The notes: generated by a model not told the origin, from the letters alone. Positions 1 to 5,478 are shown, numbered from the stretch's first letter. The stretch: 5,552 nt of DNA from an uncultured Longilinea sp. (GCA_937863945.1 CALMIB010000025.1:1-5552); one strand, 5' to 3'. A program made the numbers and translations.

Positions 1-54
1 TAGAATGTCTCCTTGCCAAGGAGAAGGTCGTGGGTTCGAGTCCCATCGCCCGCT
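1..54 (+). tRNA. tRNA-Gly (anticodon GCC), 3' part; 5' end lies before the window
   Basis: The visible part begins in the D arm. The anticodon stem (8-12 with 20-24) is a perfect five-pair helix around the loop TTGCCAA, so the anticodon is GCC at 15-17. The T arm is 30-34 paired with 42-46 around the loop TTCGAGT. The 3' acceptor strand is CGCCCGC (47-53) and the discriminator is T54, as usual for bacterial glycine tRNAs. CCA is not encoded and must be added after transcription. The missing 5' strand should read GCGGGCG. Identity rests on the anticodon, the discriminator and the standard arm lengths. Confidence 0.95.
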
Positions 55-55
55 C

Positions 56-80
56 AAAGCCTCCAAACGGAGGCTTTTTT
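56..80 (+). terminator. Rho-independent terminator of the tRNA-Gly
   Basis: A nine-pair stem (56-64 with 69-77, core GCCTCC/GGAGGC) closes on a four-base AAAC loop and runs into T75-T80. It begins one base after the mature tRNA 3' end, so the tRNA-Gly transcript ends here and the next tRNA needs its own promoter. Confidence 0.9.
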
Positions 81-113
81 GTTGGTTTGCATCCATCCGA
101 TTGCAAGTGCTCC

Positions 114-142
114 TTGACCAATCCATCGAACTTTGTTAAAAT
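114..142 (+). promoter_or_regulatory. Sigma-70-type promoter of the tRNA-Cys
   Basis: TTGACC (114-119) and TAAAAT (137-142) are each one base away from the consensus -35 and -10 hexamers, with an ideal 17-bp spacer. Transcription would start near 149, about 11 bases before the mature tRNA 5' end. The promoter lies just after the tRNA-Gly terminator, which fits a separate transcription unit. Confidence 0.8.
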
Positions 143-159
143 CCTGCTACCAATTCAAC

Positions 160-230
160 GGCGACGTGGCCAAGTGGCAAGGCAAGGGTCTGCAAAACCC
201 TGATCACGGGTTCAAATCCCGTCGTCGCCT
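160..230 (+). tRNA. tRNA-Cys (anticodon GCA)
   Basis: This is a complete 71-base cloverleaf. The acceptor stem GGCGACG (160-166) pairs fully with CGTCGCC (223-229). The D stem has three pairs (169-171 with 181-183). The anticodon stem is 185-189 with 197-201 around CTGCAAA, giving anticodon GCA at 192-194. The T stem is 206-210 with 218-222 around TTCAAAT. The discriminator is T230, the identity base expected for cysteine. CCA is not encoded. It has its own promoter and terminator. From position 217 onward the gene is repeated exactly 95 bases downstream. Confidence 0.97.
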
Positions 231-280
231 CTCTCAAAAGAAAGCCCACTACGGGCTTTTTTTGATCCCGGGTTTACCAT
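217..280 (+). repeat. 64-bp direct repeat, copy 1 (tRNA-Cys 3' end plus terminator)
   Basis: Positions 217-280 are identical, base for base, to 312-375. The unit starts at the last base of the T loop and includes the T-stem 3' strand, the acceptor 3' strand, the discriminator, the terminator hairpin with its T run, and 17 further bases ending in TTTACCAT. The sequences differ directly outside both ends (A216 against G311, C281 against A376). This copy is part of the functional tRNA gene. Confidence 0.95.
241..263 (+). terminator. Rho-independent terminator of the tRNA-Cys (first copy)
   Basis: The stem AAAGCCC (241-247) pairs with GGGCTTT (253-259) around a five-base loop ACTAC and is followed by a T run to 263. 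It starts 10 bases after the tRNA 3' end. An identical copy lies at 336-358. Confidence 0.9.
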
Positions 281-311
281 CGAGGTACAGGCAACACTCT
301 GCGAGTGCAGG

Positions 312-375
312 TCCCGTCGTCGCCTCTCTCAAAAGAAAGCCCACTACGGGCTTTTTTTGATCCCGGGTTTACCAT
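312..375 (+). repeat. 64-bp direct repeat, copy 2 (detached tRNA-Cys 3' end plus terminator)
   Basis: This is the exact duplicate of 217-280, separated from it by 31 bases. It carries CCCGT, the acceptor strand CGTCGCC, the discriminator T and the terminator, but no matching 5' half of a tRNA precedes it, so it cannot fold into a working tRNA. A tRNA 3' end repeated downstream of an intact tRNA is the typical footprint of integration at a tRNA attachment site. Here almost nothing lies between the copies and no integrase is visible, so a local tandem duplication with decay of the 5' part is equally possible. Confidence 0.9.
336..358 (+). terminator. Rho-independent terminator, second identical copy
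   Basis: This is the same hairpin as at 241-263 (GCCC/GGGC core, ACTAC loop, T run), carried on the duplicated 64-bp segment. It would act as a back-up terminator that shields the WYL regulator gene from tRNA-Cys readthrough. Confidence 0.85.
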
Positions 376-401
376 AACGGACAACTTTCGGGCCGTATTT
401 T

Positions 402-432
402 CCGCACGTGCGGTTTCCAATGCGGTTAAAAT
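402..432 (+). promoter_or_regulatory. Probable promoter and operator of the WYL regulator gene
   Basis: TAAAAT at 427-432 is a good -10 hexamer 28 bases before the start codon. Its context, GTTAAAATCnnGCTA (425-439), closely matches the tRNA-Cys promoter at 135-149. No -35 hexamer is present at a 17-bp spacing. That position (404-409) lies inside the perfect 12-bp palindrome CCGCACGTGCGG (402-413). A further direct copy of the half-site, TGCGGTT, follows at 421-427. I infer a protein-binding site over the -35 region, possibly for the encoded regulator itself. The palindrome is observed; its function is inferred. Confidence 0.5.
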
Positions 433-459
433 CAAGCTATCCTTTCCCAGGAGAATGCC

Positions 460-1419
460 ATGATTGAGTCGCATGACCGCAACGAAGCTATCATCAACCT
501 GTTGCTGGATCATCCCGAAGGATTGCGGCCGGCGCAGATTGCCAGCCAGTTGGGCGTCAACCGCTCCACCATCTCGCGCTACGCCCGCCTGCCGGCCTGC
601 ATCTTCCAGGATGAGCAGGGACGTTGGCGGGTTGACCGGGCCTTGCTGCCCATCGAGATCGAGTTCTCGCTGGACGAGGCCCTGGCCGTGCACCTGGCCA
701 CGCGCATGCTGGCCACCCGCACCGACCGCCAGAACCCGCATGCGGCATCCGCCATCCACAAGCTCAGCAAAGCCACCGCCCGCATGGCGCCGTTGATCAG
801 CCGCAGCCTGCGCCTGTCGGCGGATTGGATGGAAGGAGCCACGCTGCGCGATGACCTGTACCGCCAGGCGCTCGAGACGCTGGCGCGCGCCTGGGCCGAA
901 TCGCGCAAGGTGCGCATCCTGCACCGCAGCATGCGCACCAACGAACTGGCCGAGTTTATCCTCAAGCCCTATTTCATTGAACCCAACGCCATCGGGCAGA
1001 GCACTTATGTCATCGGCCCGCGCGAACCCGATGATGCGCTGCGCACGCTCAAAATTGAACGCATCGAGAGCGTTGAACTGCTCGATGAGCGCTATGACAT
1101 CCCCGCGGAATTCGACGCCACCAGCCTGCTGGCCAGCGCCTGGGGAATCTGGTTGAGCGACCACGATCCGGTTGAAATTCACTTGCGCTTTTCGCCCAAA
1201 GTCGCCCGGCGCGTTACCGAGACCCGCTGGCACACCTCCGAACGGATTGAGGAACTGGAGGATGGCGGGCTGCTGTGGATGGCCACGGTCGCCGAGCCGC
1301 GCGAGATGTTGCCGTGGATCCGCGGCTGGGGCGCGGAAGTGGAAGTGCTTTCACCGCCTGAACTGCGCGAGATGTTATTGGATGAACTGCGCCGCCTGAA
1401 CCAGCTTTACGGGCTTTGA
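460..1419 (+). CDS. WYL-domain helix-turn-helix transcriptional regulator (YafY/PafC-like)
   Basis: This 319-residue protein is probably a cytoplasmic DNA-binding regulator. Residues 5-45 form an N-terminal winged helix-turn-helix of the HTH_11 type, with the recognition segment around LGVNRSTISRYA (31-42). A helical linker follows. A WYL domain spans about 135-212, and a WCX-type C-terminal extension about 236-315 (VEIHLRFSPKVAR, then WHTSERIEE, ending in the LRRLN helix). The signature WYL triplet is replaced by TYV within STYVIG (181-186), while the preceding LKPYFIEPNAIG and the KIERIESVELLDERY segment keep the fold pattern. WYL domains in this family sense ligands, often nucleotides or nucleic acids, and control DNA repair, defence or stress genes; the ligand here cannot be read. 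The ATG at 460 is supported by AGGAGA at 449-454. The length is normal for the family. It is monocistronic or precedes the 135-residue gene by 229 bases. The upstream palindrome suggests autoregulation. Confidence 0.88.
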   Translation: MIESHDRNEAIINLLLDHPEGLRPAQIASQLGVNRSTISRYARLPACIFQDEQGRWRVDRALLPIEIEFSLDEALAVHLATRMLATRTDRQNPHAASAIHKLSKATARMAPLISRSLRLSADWMEGATLRDDLYRQALETLARAWAESRKVRILHRSMRTNELAEFILKPYFIEPNAIGQSTYVIGPREPDDALRTLKIERIESVELLDERYDIPAEFDATSLLASAWGIWLSDHDPVEIHLRFSPKVARRVTETRWHTSERIEELEDGGLLWMATVAEPREMLPWIRGWGAEVEVLSPPELREMLLDELRRLNQLYGL

Positions 1420-1459
1420 CCGAACGCCCACCCGGCAAATTTTCACCTCACGTCAATTT

Positions 1460-1492
1460 GTTGCATATTTTGCAACTTGCCCGTCCTATACT
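1460..1492 (+). promoter_or_regulatory. Candidate promoter with an inverted repeat, upstream of the 135-residue gene
   Basis: TATACT (1487-1492) is a strong -10 match. The perfect inverted repeat GTTGCA-TATTT-TGCAAC (1460-1476) lies directly upstream and covers the place where a -35 box would fall (about 1464-1469). TTGCAT at 1461-1466 could serve as a -35, but with a long 20-bp spacer. The stretch is AT-rich against a GC-rich surround, as expected of a promoter. The repeat has no T run, so it is not a terminator for the WYL gene. It is probably an operator, but the binding protein is unknown and the repeat is unlike the palindrome before the WYL gene. Confidence 0.45.
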
Positions 1493-1565
1493 GAATACAT
1501 CTAAGCCATTCAGCAGGGCGGGCGCGGTTCGAAAGTTCGGCGCGCAGGGGACGCCTTGATGATCG

Positions 1566-1612
1566 CCGGGGGTGGGGCGTTGCGGAGCGGCCGGCCGCCC
1601 CCACCCAACCGG
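1566..1612 (+). other. GC-rich hairpin in the untranslated leader
   Basis: GGGTGGGGCG (1570-1579) pairs with CGCCCCCACCC (1596-1606) with one bulged C. The outer CCGG (1566-1569) can add pairs with CCGG (1609-1612). The loop contains GGCCGGCC, which can pair with itself. With transcription starting near 1499, this hairpin would lie in a leader of about 150 bases, ending some 37 bases before the start codon at 1649. There is no T run, so termination is unlikely; an effect on translation or RNA stability is possible. The rest of 1493-1648 shows nothing recognisable. Confidence 0.4.
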
Positions 1613-1648
1613 CGGGCCAGCACCCTTCACCCTCCAACAGGCGCAGCC

Positions 1649-2056
1649 ATGATCCAAATCCACAAAACAACTACTCAAGTGTTGTTCATCTTCCACCGCC
1701 CGGGCGCCCGCACAGCCTGGGTCTATGACGGGCAGCAATTCCTGCGGTTTGTGTACCTGACAACCACACAGGAATTCCGTTTTGTCCGCCGGCAGGCTTA
1801 CCTGCCCGCCGGTTTGCGCGGTGAGCCGTTTGCGCTCAACGTGCTGGAAACGCGGTCGCTGCAGCGCGAAGCCCGGGAGCACGGCCTTCACCTGCGCCTG
1901 TTTACCAACCCGCACGAGTGCATTCTGCATGCACTGCCGGTCAACCTGCATCAAACCGTGTTCGATTTGTTCCCCCCGGCCGGCAGCATCACCCCGGCGG
2001 GTATCAACCTGCGGCGCAACACCCCGCCCTGGAACCGGCGGGACGAAGCGTGCTAA
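1649..2056 (+). CDS. Hypothetical protein, 135 residues, family not recognised
   Basis: I do not recognise this protein. The frame shows G/C-rich third positions like its neighbours (for example CGC, CTG, GTG and AAC codons) and looks coding. It begins with beta-rich sequence (VLFIFHRPG at 11-19, then AWVYDGQQFLRFVYLTTTQEFRFVRRQAYLP through about 53), continues as a mixed region with NVLETRSLQREAREHGLHLRL (64-84), and ends in a basic, proline-rich tail (TPPWNRRDE). There is no signal peptide, no membrane segment and only one internal cysteine plus a C-terminal one. It is probably a small soluble protein. The ATG at 1649 has only a weak AGG seven bases upstream. An alternative ATG at 1559 has AGGGGA (1546-1551) in front of it, but would add 30 residues of glycine/proline/arginine-rich sequence encoded by the hairpin, which looks non-coding. 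Its stop overlaps the convergent GNAT gene. It follows the WYL gene on the same strand, but with its own promoter-like site. Confidence 0.65.
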   Translation: MIQIHKTTTQVLFIFHRPGARTAWVYDGQQFLRFVYLTTTQEFRFVRRQAYLPAGLRGEPFALNVLETRSLQREAREHGLHLRLFTNPHECILHALPVNLHQTVFDLFPPAGSITPAGINLRRNTPPWNRRDEAC

Positions 2057-2556
2057 TCCAGCAACTTCGCCATCATGTATTGGTCAACAAACCCGCCGTC
2101 GACGAACAAATCGTCGCGCTTGACCCCCTCCACCTGGAAACCCATGCGCTGGTACAGCGCGATACCGCGCTGGTTGTGCGCCATCACGGTCAATTCCAGC
2201 CGGTGCAGGCCCTGCGTGACAGCCCATTCCTCTATCGCCTGAAACATGCGCTTGCCGATGCCCTGGCCGCTGTAGCTCTGCAGGATGCCGATGACGATCT
2301 GCACGGTTTTCCAGTTGCGCCGGCAATCGCCCCCCAGGCCGGAGATGTAGCCGACCAGTTGGCCGGCATCCTCGGCCACCAGGATAGTCTGGTTGGCCTG
2401 CGCCAGCACGCGCCGGATGCGCTCGCGCTGCTGCGCTAACGTGGTGGTGCGTTCACCGGGTTCGAACATCATGAAATGCGTTTCTTCGTCCAGTTGCCGG
2501 CACAACCTCAGGAATTGCTGCGCGTCTTCTTCACGGATGGTTCGCAAGTCGGCCAT
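2053..2556 (-). CDS. GNAT-family N-acetyltransferase
   Basis: This 167-residue cytoplasmic enzyme is predicted to transfer an acetyl group from acetyl-CoA to an amine; the substrate cannot be told. The GNAT fold is complete: an N-terminal TIREEDAQQFLRL segment (6-18), the central strand ILVAEDAGQLVGYISG (58-73), motif A with the acetyl-CoA pyrophosphate loop SGQGIG (96-101), the LELTVMAHNQRGIALYQRMGF block (120-140) with N128 and the usual catalytic Tyr135, and a C-terminal strand ending DQYMMAKLL. It resembles the RimI/SpeG-like single-domain acetyltransferases in length and in the LYQRMGF block. The ATG at 2556 is chosen because AAGGAG lies four bases upstream. A longer GTG start at 2637 would fall inside the -10 box of the promoter. 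It is transcribed alone from the promoter at 2636-2666, and its stop codon overlaps that of the convergent 135-residue gene. Confidence 0.92.
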   Translation of the reverse strand: MADLRTIREEDAQQFLRLCRQLDEETHFMMFEPGERTTTLAQQRERIRRVLAQANQTILVAEDAGQLVGYISGLGGDCRRNWKTVQIVIGILQSYSGQGIGKRMFQAIEEWAVTQGLHRLELTVMAHNQRGIALYQRMGFQVEGVKRDDLFVDGGFVDQYMMAKLLD

Positions 2557-2566
2557 GCGGCTCCTT

Positions 2567-2586
2567 TCCGAATGGCTCCGAATGGC
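2567..2586 (-). repeat. Perfect 10-bp tandem duplication in the GNAT leader
   Basis: TCCGAATGGC (read on the + strand) occurs twice back to back at 2567-2576 and 2577-2586, directly upstream of the GNAT Shine-Dalgarno sequence (2561-2566). It is probably a replication-slippage duplication in the 5' leader and has no evident function. Confidence 0.7.
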
Positions 2587-2635
2587 GCCGCCGGAATGCC
2601 CGGGCTTGCCGCCAATCGAAATCCATCGATGCCTC

Positions 2636-2666
2636 ACTATACTTTGATTCTACACCGGGCAGTCAA
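2636..2666 (-). promoter_or_regulatory. Sigma-70-type promoter of the GNAT gene
   Basis: On the minus strand TTGACT (2661-2666) and TATAGT (2636-2641) each miss consensus by one base, with a 19-bp spacer that is slightly long. Transcription would start near 2629 and give a leader of about 73 bases before the ATG at 2556. This promoter makes the gene independent of the kinase gene upstream, which ends in a terminator. Confidence 0.65.
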
Positions 2667-2850
2667 TGGCAGGCGGGAAGTCCGGACCCCGGCGGCAGTT
2701 TTCGCTGCCGATGATGCGCCGGATGGACACGGTCACCGGGTCGCGCGAGGTTGCGCGGCGGTAGCCGCCGAAACCAGGCCAGCGCCTTCCCTGTGCAATT
2801 TTGTCTGCCATTACAGGCTCGATCTGGTCCAGTACCACACATTTTTCCAC
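2650..2850 (-). other. Doubtful small reading frame (66 codons) in a 200-bp intergenic stretch
   Basis: Between the kinase terminator and the GNAT promoter, one minus-strand frame is open from a GTG at 2850 to a TAG at 2650. Its second half has strongly coding-like codons (GTGACCGTGTCCATCCGG and similar) and would read GYRRATSRDPVTVSIRRIIG. No Shine-Dalgarno sequence precedes the GTG or the internal ATG (residue 14), no promoter is seen, and the 3' end overlaps the GNAT -35 box. The same stretch contains short inverted repeats (CGGCAG/CTGCCG at 2693-2710; CGCGC/GCGCG and GGCGG/CCGCC near 2733-2770). It may be a decayed gene fragment or a structured spacer. I do not call it a gene. Confidence 0.2.
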
Positions 2851-2866
2851 TGGAAGGACGCGTCAT

Positions 2867-2892
2867 AAAAAAAGTCCTGGTCAGATGACCGG
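2867..2892 (-). terminator. Rho-independent terminator of the sensor kinase gene
   Basis: Read on the minus strand, CCGGTC (2892-2887) pairs with GACC-A-GG (2882-2876, one bulged A) around the loop ATCT. A run of seven T follows after two bases (2873-2867). It lies 40 bases after the kinase stop codon. Confidence 0.8.
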
Positions 2893-2931
2893 GGCTGAAG
2901 CACGCCGGGCAAGGCGGGTTATTTCTAGAAT

Positions 2932-5478
2932 TTATTCCTCCCCGTAATCGCCCGACCAGAAAATATCCGCCACGGTTCCCCCGCCTGGCCGGCTGTCCAC
3001 CTCCATCGTCGCGCCGATGGCGGTCGCCCGCTCGCGGATGATGCCCAACCCCATGTGCCCGCTGGATATCGATTGCAGATCAAAGCCCTTGCCATCATCC
3101 GAAACCCGCAGCAGGACCTGGCCGGCCACCTCGGTGAGGCGGACGGTGACCCGGCTGGCCTGGGCATGCTTGGCCACGTTGTTGAGCAGTTCCTGGGCGA
3201 TGCGGTAGAACGCCACCTGCACGTCGGGCGGCAGAACAAACTCGCCCTCCACGCTCACGTCCACCTGGATCTGCGTCCGGCCGGTGAACGCCAGGCAAAG
3301 CTGGCGGATCAGGTCGGCCAGGTTGGTTTCAGTGAGCGTCGCCGGGCGCAATTCCAGCAGCAGGGTGCGCATCTCAGCCAGCGCGCCGCGCGTCAACTGC
3401 CGGATCTGTTCCAGTCGCGCCTTGCCCTCCTCGGGGTTGCGCTCCCAGATGCGCGGCAGCACGTCGGCGATCAGGCTGGTGGTGAAAAGTGTCTGCGTCA
3501 CGGCGTCATGCAAATCGCGCGCCAAACGGCTGCGCTCGGCGGCCACCGCGCTTTGCTCGGCCTGCGCGCGCAGTTGCGCATTGGCAATCGCCAGCGAGGC
3601 CTGGTCGGCCAGCAGCGAGGCCAGGTGAAGCTCCTCGTCCTTGAAGGCGTGGTGGTTTTCAAACAACAGGATCAACCCGCCGCTCACCCGGCCGGTCAAC
3701 GGCAGCGGGGCGGCCAGGATGGCGCTGTGGTGATCCATGAAGGGCAGTTCAGGTTTTTCGCCTTCAACGCGACGGTTGCGCAAGTTAGACATCGTCACCG
3801 GTTCGTTGCGCGCCAGGATGCCCAGCACCTCTTCGCCGATAAAAGAGCGCCAGTTGCGCAGCGCTTCCCCCGAAACGCCGTGCCGCTCCTGGAAGGCCAG
3901 CACCGCGGGTTCGCCGCTCTCGTCAATCTGATAGATGAACGTGCAGCATGCCCCCGACAATTGCCTGGCCTGCACCAGGATGGTATCCAGGCTGTCGCCC
4001 AGTGAGTAATTCGAGTTGAGCATGTTGACAATTTTGCGCAACCCCTCGGCCGCCTGCTGGCGGCGTTCCAGCTCGCGCGTGCGCTGGCGCACCTGAACCT
4101 CCAGCGTGCGGTTGCGCTCCTTGATGTCCTCCACGCGCATACGGTAGCCGCCAAACGCCAGCCCGGCCAACAGGACGGCCACCGCGCCGAGGAACCACCA
4201 GGTTTCCCAGAACGGCGGGGTGATGCGGATGTTGACCGAAAACCCTTCCACGTTCCAAATGCCGTCGCTGTTGGAACCCCTGACGTGAAAGACATAGTCG
4301 CCACCCCGCAGGTTGGTGTAGCTGACGTAGCGGCGCGAACCGGCATTAACCCACTGGCGGTCAAATCCTTCCAGCATGTAGGTGTACTGGTTGCGCTGCG
4401 GGGCCGAATAATCCAACGCGGCGAAATCAAACGAGATGAAGTTATCCGAATAATCCAGTTCAATCGTCTCACCCGGTTGCAGGTCTGTTTTCACCACCGT
4501 GTTGAACTTGCGGAAGGCCGTCACCACCACCGGCGGAACGTTTGAATTATCAAGCACCTGGTCGGGGAAAAACGCGTTCAGCCCGTTGATGCCGCCGAAG
4601 AACAACTCTCCCTGCGGCGATTGGAAATACGCGCCCCCGTTGAATTCATCCCCCTGCAGGCCGTCCTTGGCAGAGTAATTCCGGAAAGTCTCGCGGCGCG
4701 GATCAAAGCGCGTCAATCCAGAATTGCCGCTGATCCACAGGTGGCCGCGGCTGTCGGCCAGGATGCCGTAGAGCGAATTATTCGGCAGTCCATCCTTGAT
4801 GCTGTAACGGGTAAAGGTCTGTTCCTGGCGGTCAAAATAATTCAACCCGCCCCCGTAGGTCGCGATCCACATGTTGCCGTACTCATCTTCGTAAAAAGCG
4901 CGCACGATGTCGTTCGACAGGCTGCCGGGGTCATCCGGATCGTTTGAATAATTGGTGAACTGGTTTCGCGCCGCGTCCCAGATGCTGAAACCGCCGTAAG
5001 TGCCAATCCAATACAATCCCTGGCGGTCCTGGTAAATCGCCCGCACGCGGTTATCGACCAGGCTGTTGGGATTGGACGGATTGTGGCGAATATGCGTGAA
5101 GGCGCCGCTCTCGGGGTCGTAGCAGTCTAACCCCATCGTCCACAGCCCCACCCACAGGGCGCCGTCGCGGTCCTCGAACAGGGTGGTCACGCGGTCTTCC
5201 GCCAGGCTGGCCGGATCCTCGGGCGAATTCTTCAGATGGATGAAGCGGTTGGCGAACGGCTCGTAATAATCCAGCCCGCCGCGGTTCAGGCCCACCCACA
5301 GCCGCCCGGAGCGGTCCACCAGCAGCGCGCGCACGTCATCCCCGCCGATGGAGTCCTCGCTGAGCGGATCGTGACGGAAAACCCGCACGCTGTTGCCGGT
5401 GCGGTCCATCCGGTTCAATCCGCCAAATTGCGTACCCACCCACAGGGTACCGTAAGCGTCCATCGTCACGGCAAGCAC
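2932..5478 (-). CDS. Reg_prop/Y_Y_Y sensor histidine kinase (HisKA_3 class), 3' part of an interrupted gene
   Basis: The readable frame from GTG 5478 gives 848 residues of a membrane sensor kinase. Seven propeller blade ends are visible: LWVGT (12), LWVGL (60), LWVGL (108), YWIGT (156), MWIAT (203), LWISG (247) and LFFGG (292). A Y_Y_Y domain follows (about 358-420, YTYMLEGFDRQW), then one membrane helix (427-446), a coiled coil (447-485), a GAF-like domain (about 490-640), a HisKA_3 dimerisation domain with the phospho-acceptor His657 in ARDLHDAVTQ, and a HATPase domain with ELLNNVAKHA (N box, 763-772), DDGKGF (794-799) and MGLGIIRERA (809-818). The propeller and Y_Y_Y parts should face outside and sense a ligand, while the kinase acts in the cytoplasm. 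HisKA_3 kinases normally pair with NarL/LuxR-type response regulators; none is in the window, and no receiver or AraC domain is fused. No Shine-Dalgarno sequence precedes the GTG and there is no signal peptide, so this is very likely not the true N-terminus. Related kinases usually carry about 14 blades, so half the sensor is missing. Confidence 0.9.
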   Translation of the reverse strand: MLAVTMDAYGTLWVGTQFGGLNRMDRTGNSVRVFRHDPLSEDSIGGDDVRALLVDRSGRLWVGLNRGGLDYYEPFANRFIHLKNSPEDPASLAEDRVTTLFEDRDGALWVGLWTMGLDCYDPESGAFTHIRHNPSNPNSLVDNRVRAIYQDRQGLYWIGTYGGFSIWDAARNQFTNYSNDPDDPGSLSNDIVRAFYEDEYGNMWIATYGGGLNYFDRQEQTFTRYSIKDGLPNNSLYGILADSRGHLWISGNSGLTRFDPRRETFRNYSAKDGLQGDEFNGGAYFQSPQGELFFGGINGLNAFFPDQVLDNSNVPPVVVTAFRKFNTVVKTDLQPGETIELDYSDNFISFDFAALDYSAPQRNQYTYMLEGFDRQWVNAGSRRYVSYTNLRGGDYVFHVRGSNSDGIWNVEGFSVNIRITPPFWETWWFLGAVAVLLAGLAFGGYRMRVEDIKERNRTLEVQVRQRTRELERRQQAAEGLRKIVNMLNSNYSLGDSLDTILVQARQLSGACCTFIYQIDESGEPAVLAFQERHGVSGEALRNWRSFIGEEVLGILARNEPVTMSNLRNRRVEGEKPELPFMDHHSAILAAPLPLTGRVSGGLILLFENHHAFKDEELHLASLLADQASLAIANAQLRAQAEQSAVAAERSRLARDLHDAVTQTLFTTSLIADVLPRIWERNPEEGKARLEQIRQLTRGALAEMRTLLLELRPATLTETNLADLIRQLCLAFTGRTQIQVDVSVEGEFVLPPDVQVAFYRIAQELLNNVAKHAQASRVTVRLTEVAGQVLLRVSDDGKGFDLQSISSGHMGLGIIRERATAIGATMEVDSRPGGGTVADIFWSGDYGEE

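Noticed and set aside
133..360. 75-codon frame across the tRNA-Cys and both terminators
   Set aside because: It runs through a perfect tRNA cloverleaf and two terminator hairpins, so it cannot be a protein gene.
274..1233. Long open frame on the minus strand opposite the WYL gene
   Set aside because: Low-complexity arginine/alanine/glycine-rich translation with no recognisable domain. It is the antisense shadow of a well-supported gene, and its start region falls in promoter and tRNA-tail sequence.
1556..1648. Longer start (TTG 1556 or ATG 1559) for the 135-residue protein
   Set aside because: A Shine-Dalgarno-like AGGGGA is present, but the added residues come from a GC-rich hairpin and look non-coding. 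Kept only as an alternative.
2557..2637. N-terminal extension of the GNAT protein to a GTG at 2637
   Set aside because: The GTG overlaps the -10 box, the extra residues do not look like GNAT sequence, and a good Shine-Dalgarno site precedes the ATG at 2556.
3055..4005. 316-codon plus-strand frame inside the kinase gene
   Set aside because: It is the mirror of the kinase codon bias in a GC-rich gene. The minus strand there has clear GAF, HisKA_3 and HATPase motifs.
4700..5478. Repeated short motifs suggesting a DNA repeat array
   Set aside because: The periodicity is at the protein level (propeller blades of about 45-50 residues), with diverged DNA. It is not a CRISPR or satellite array.
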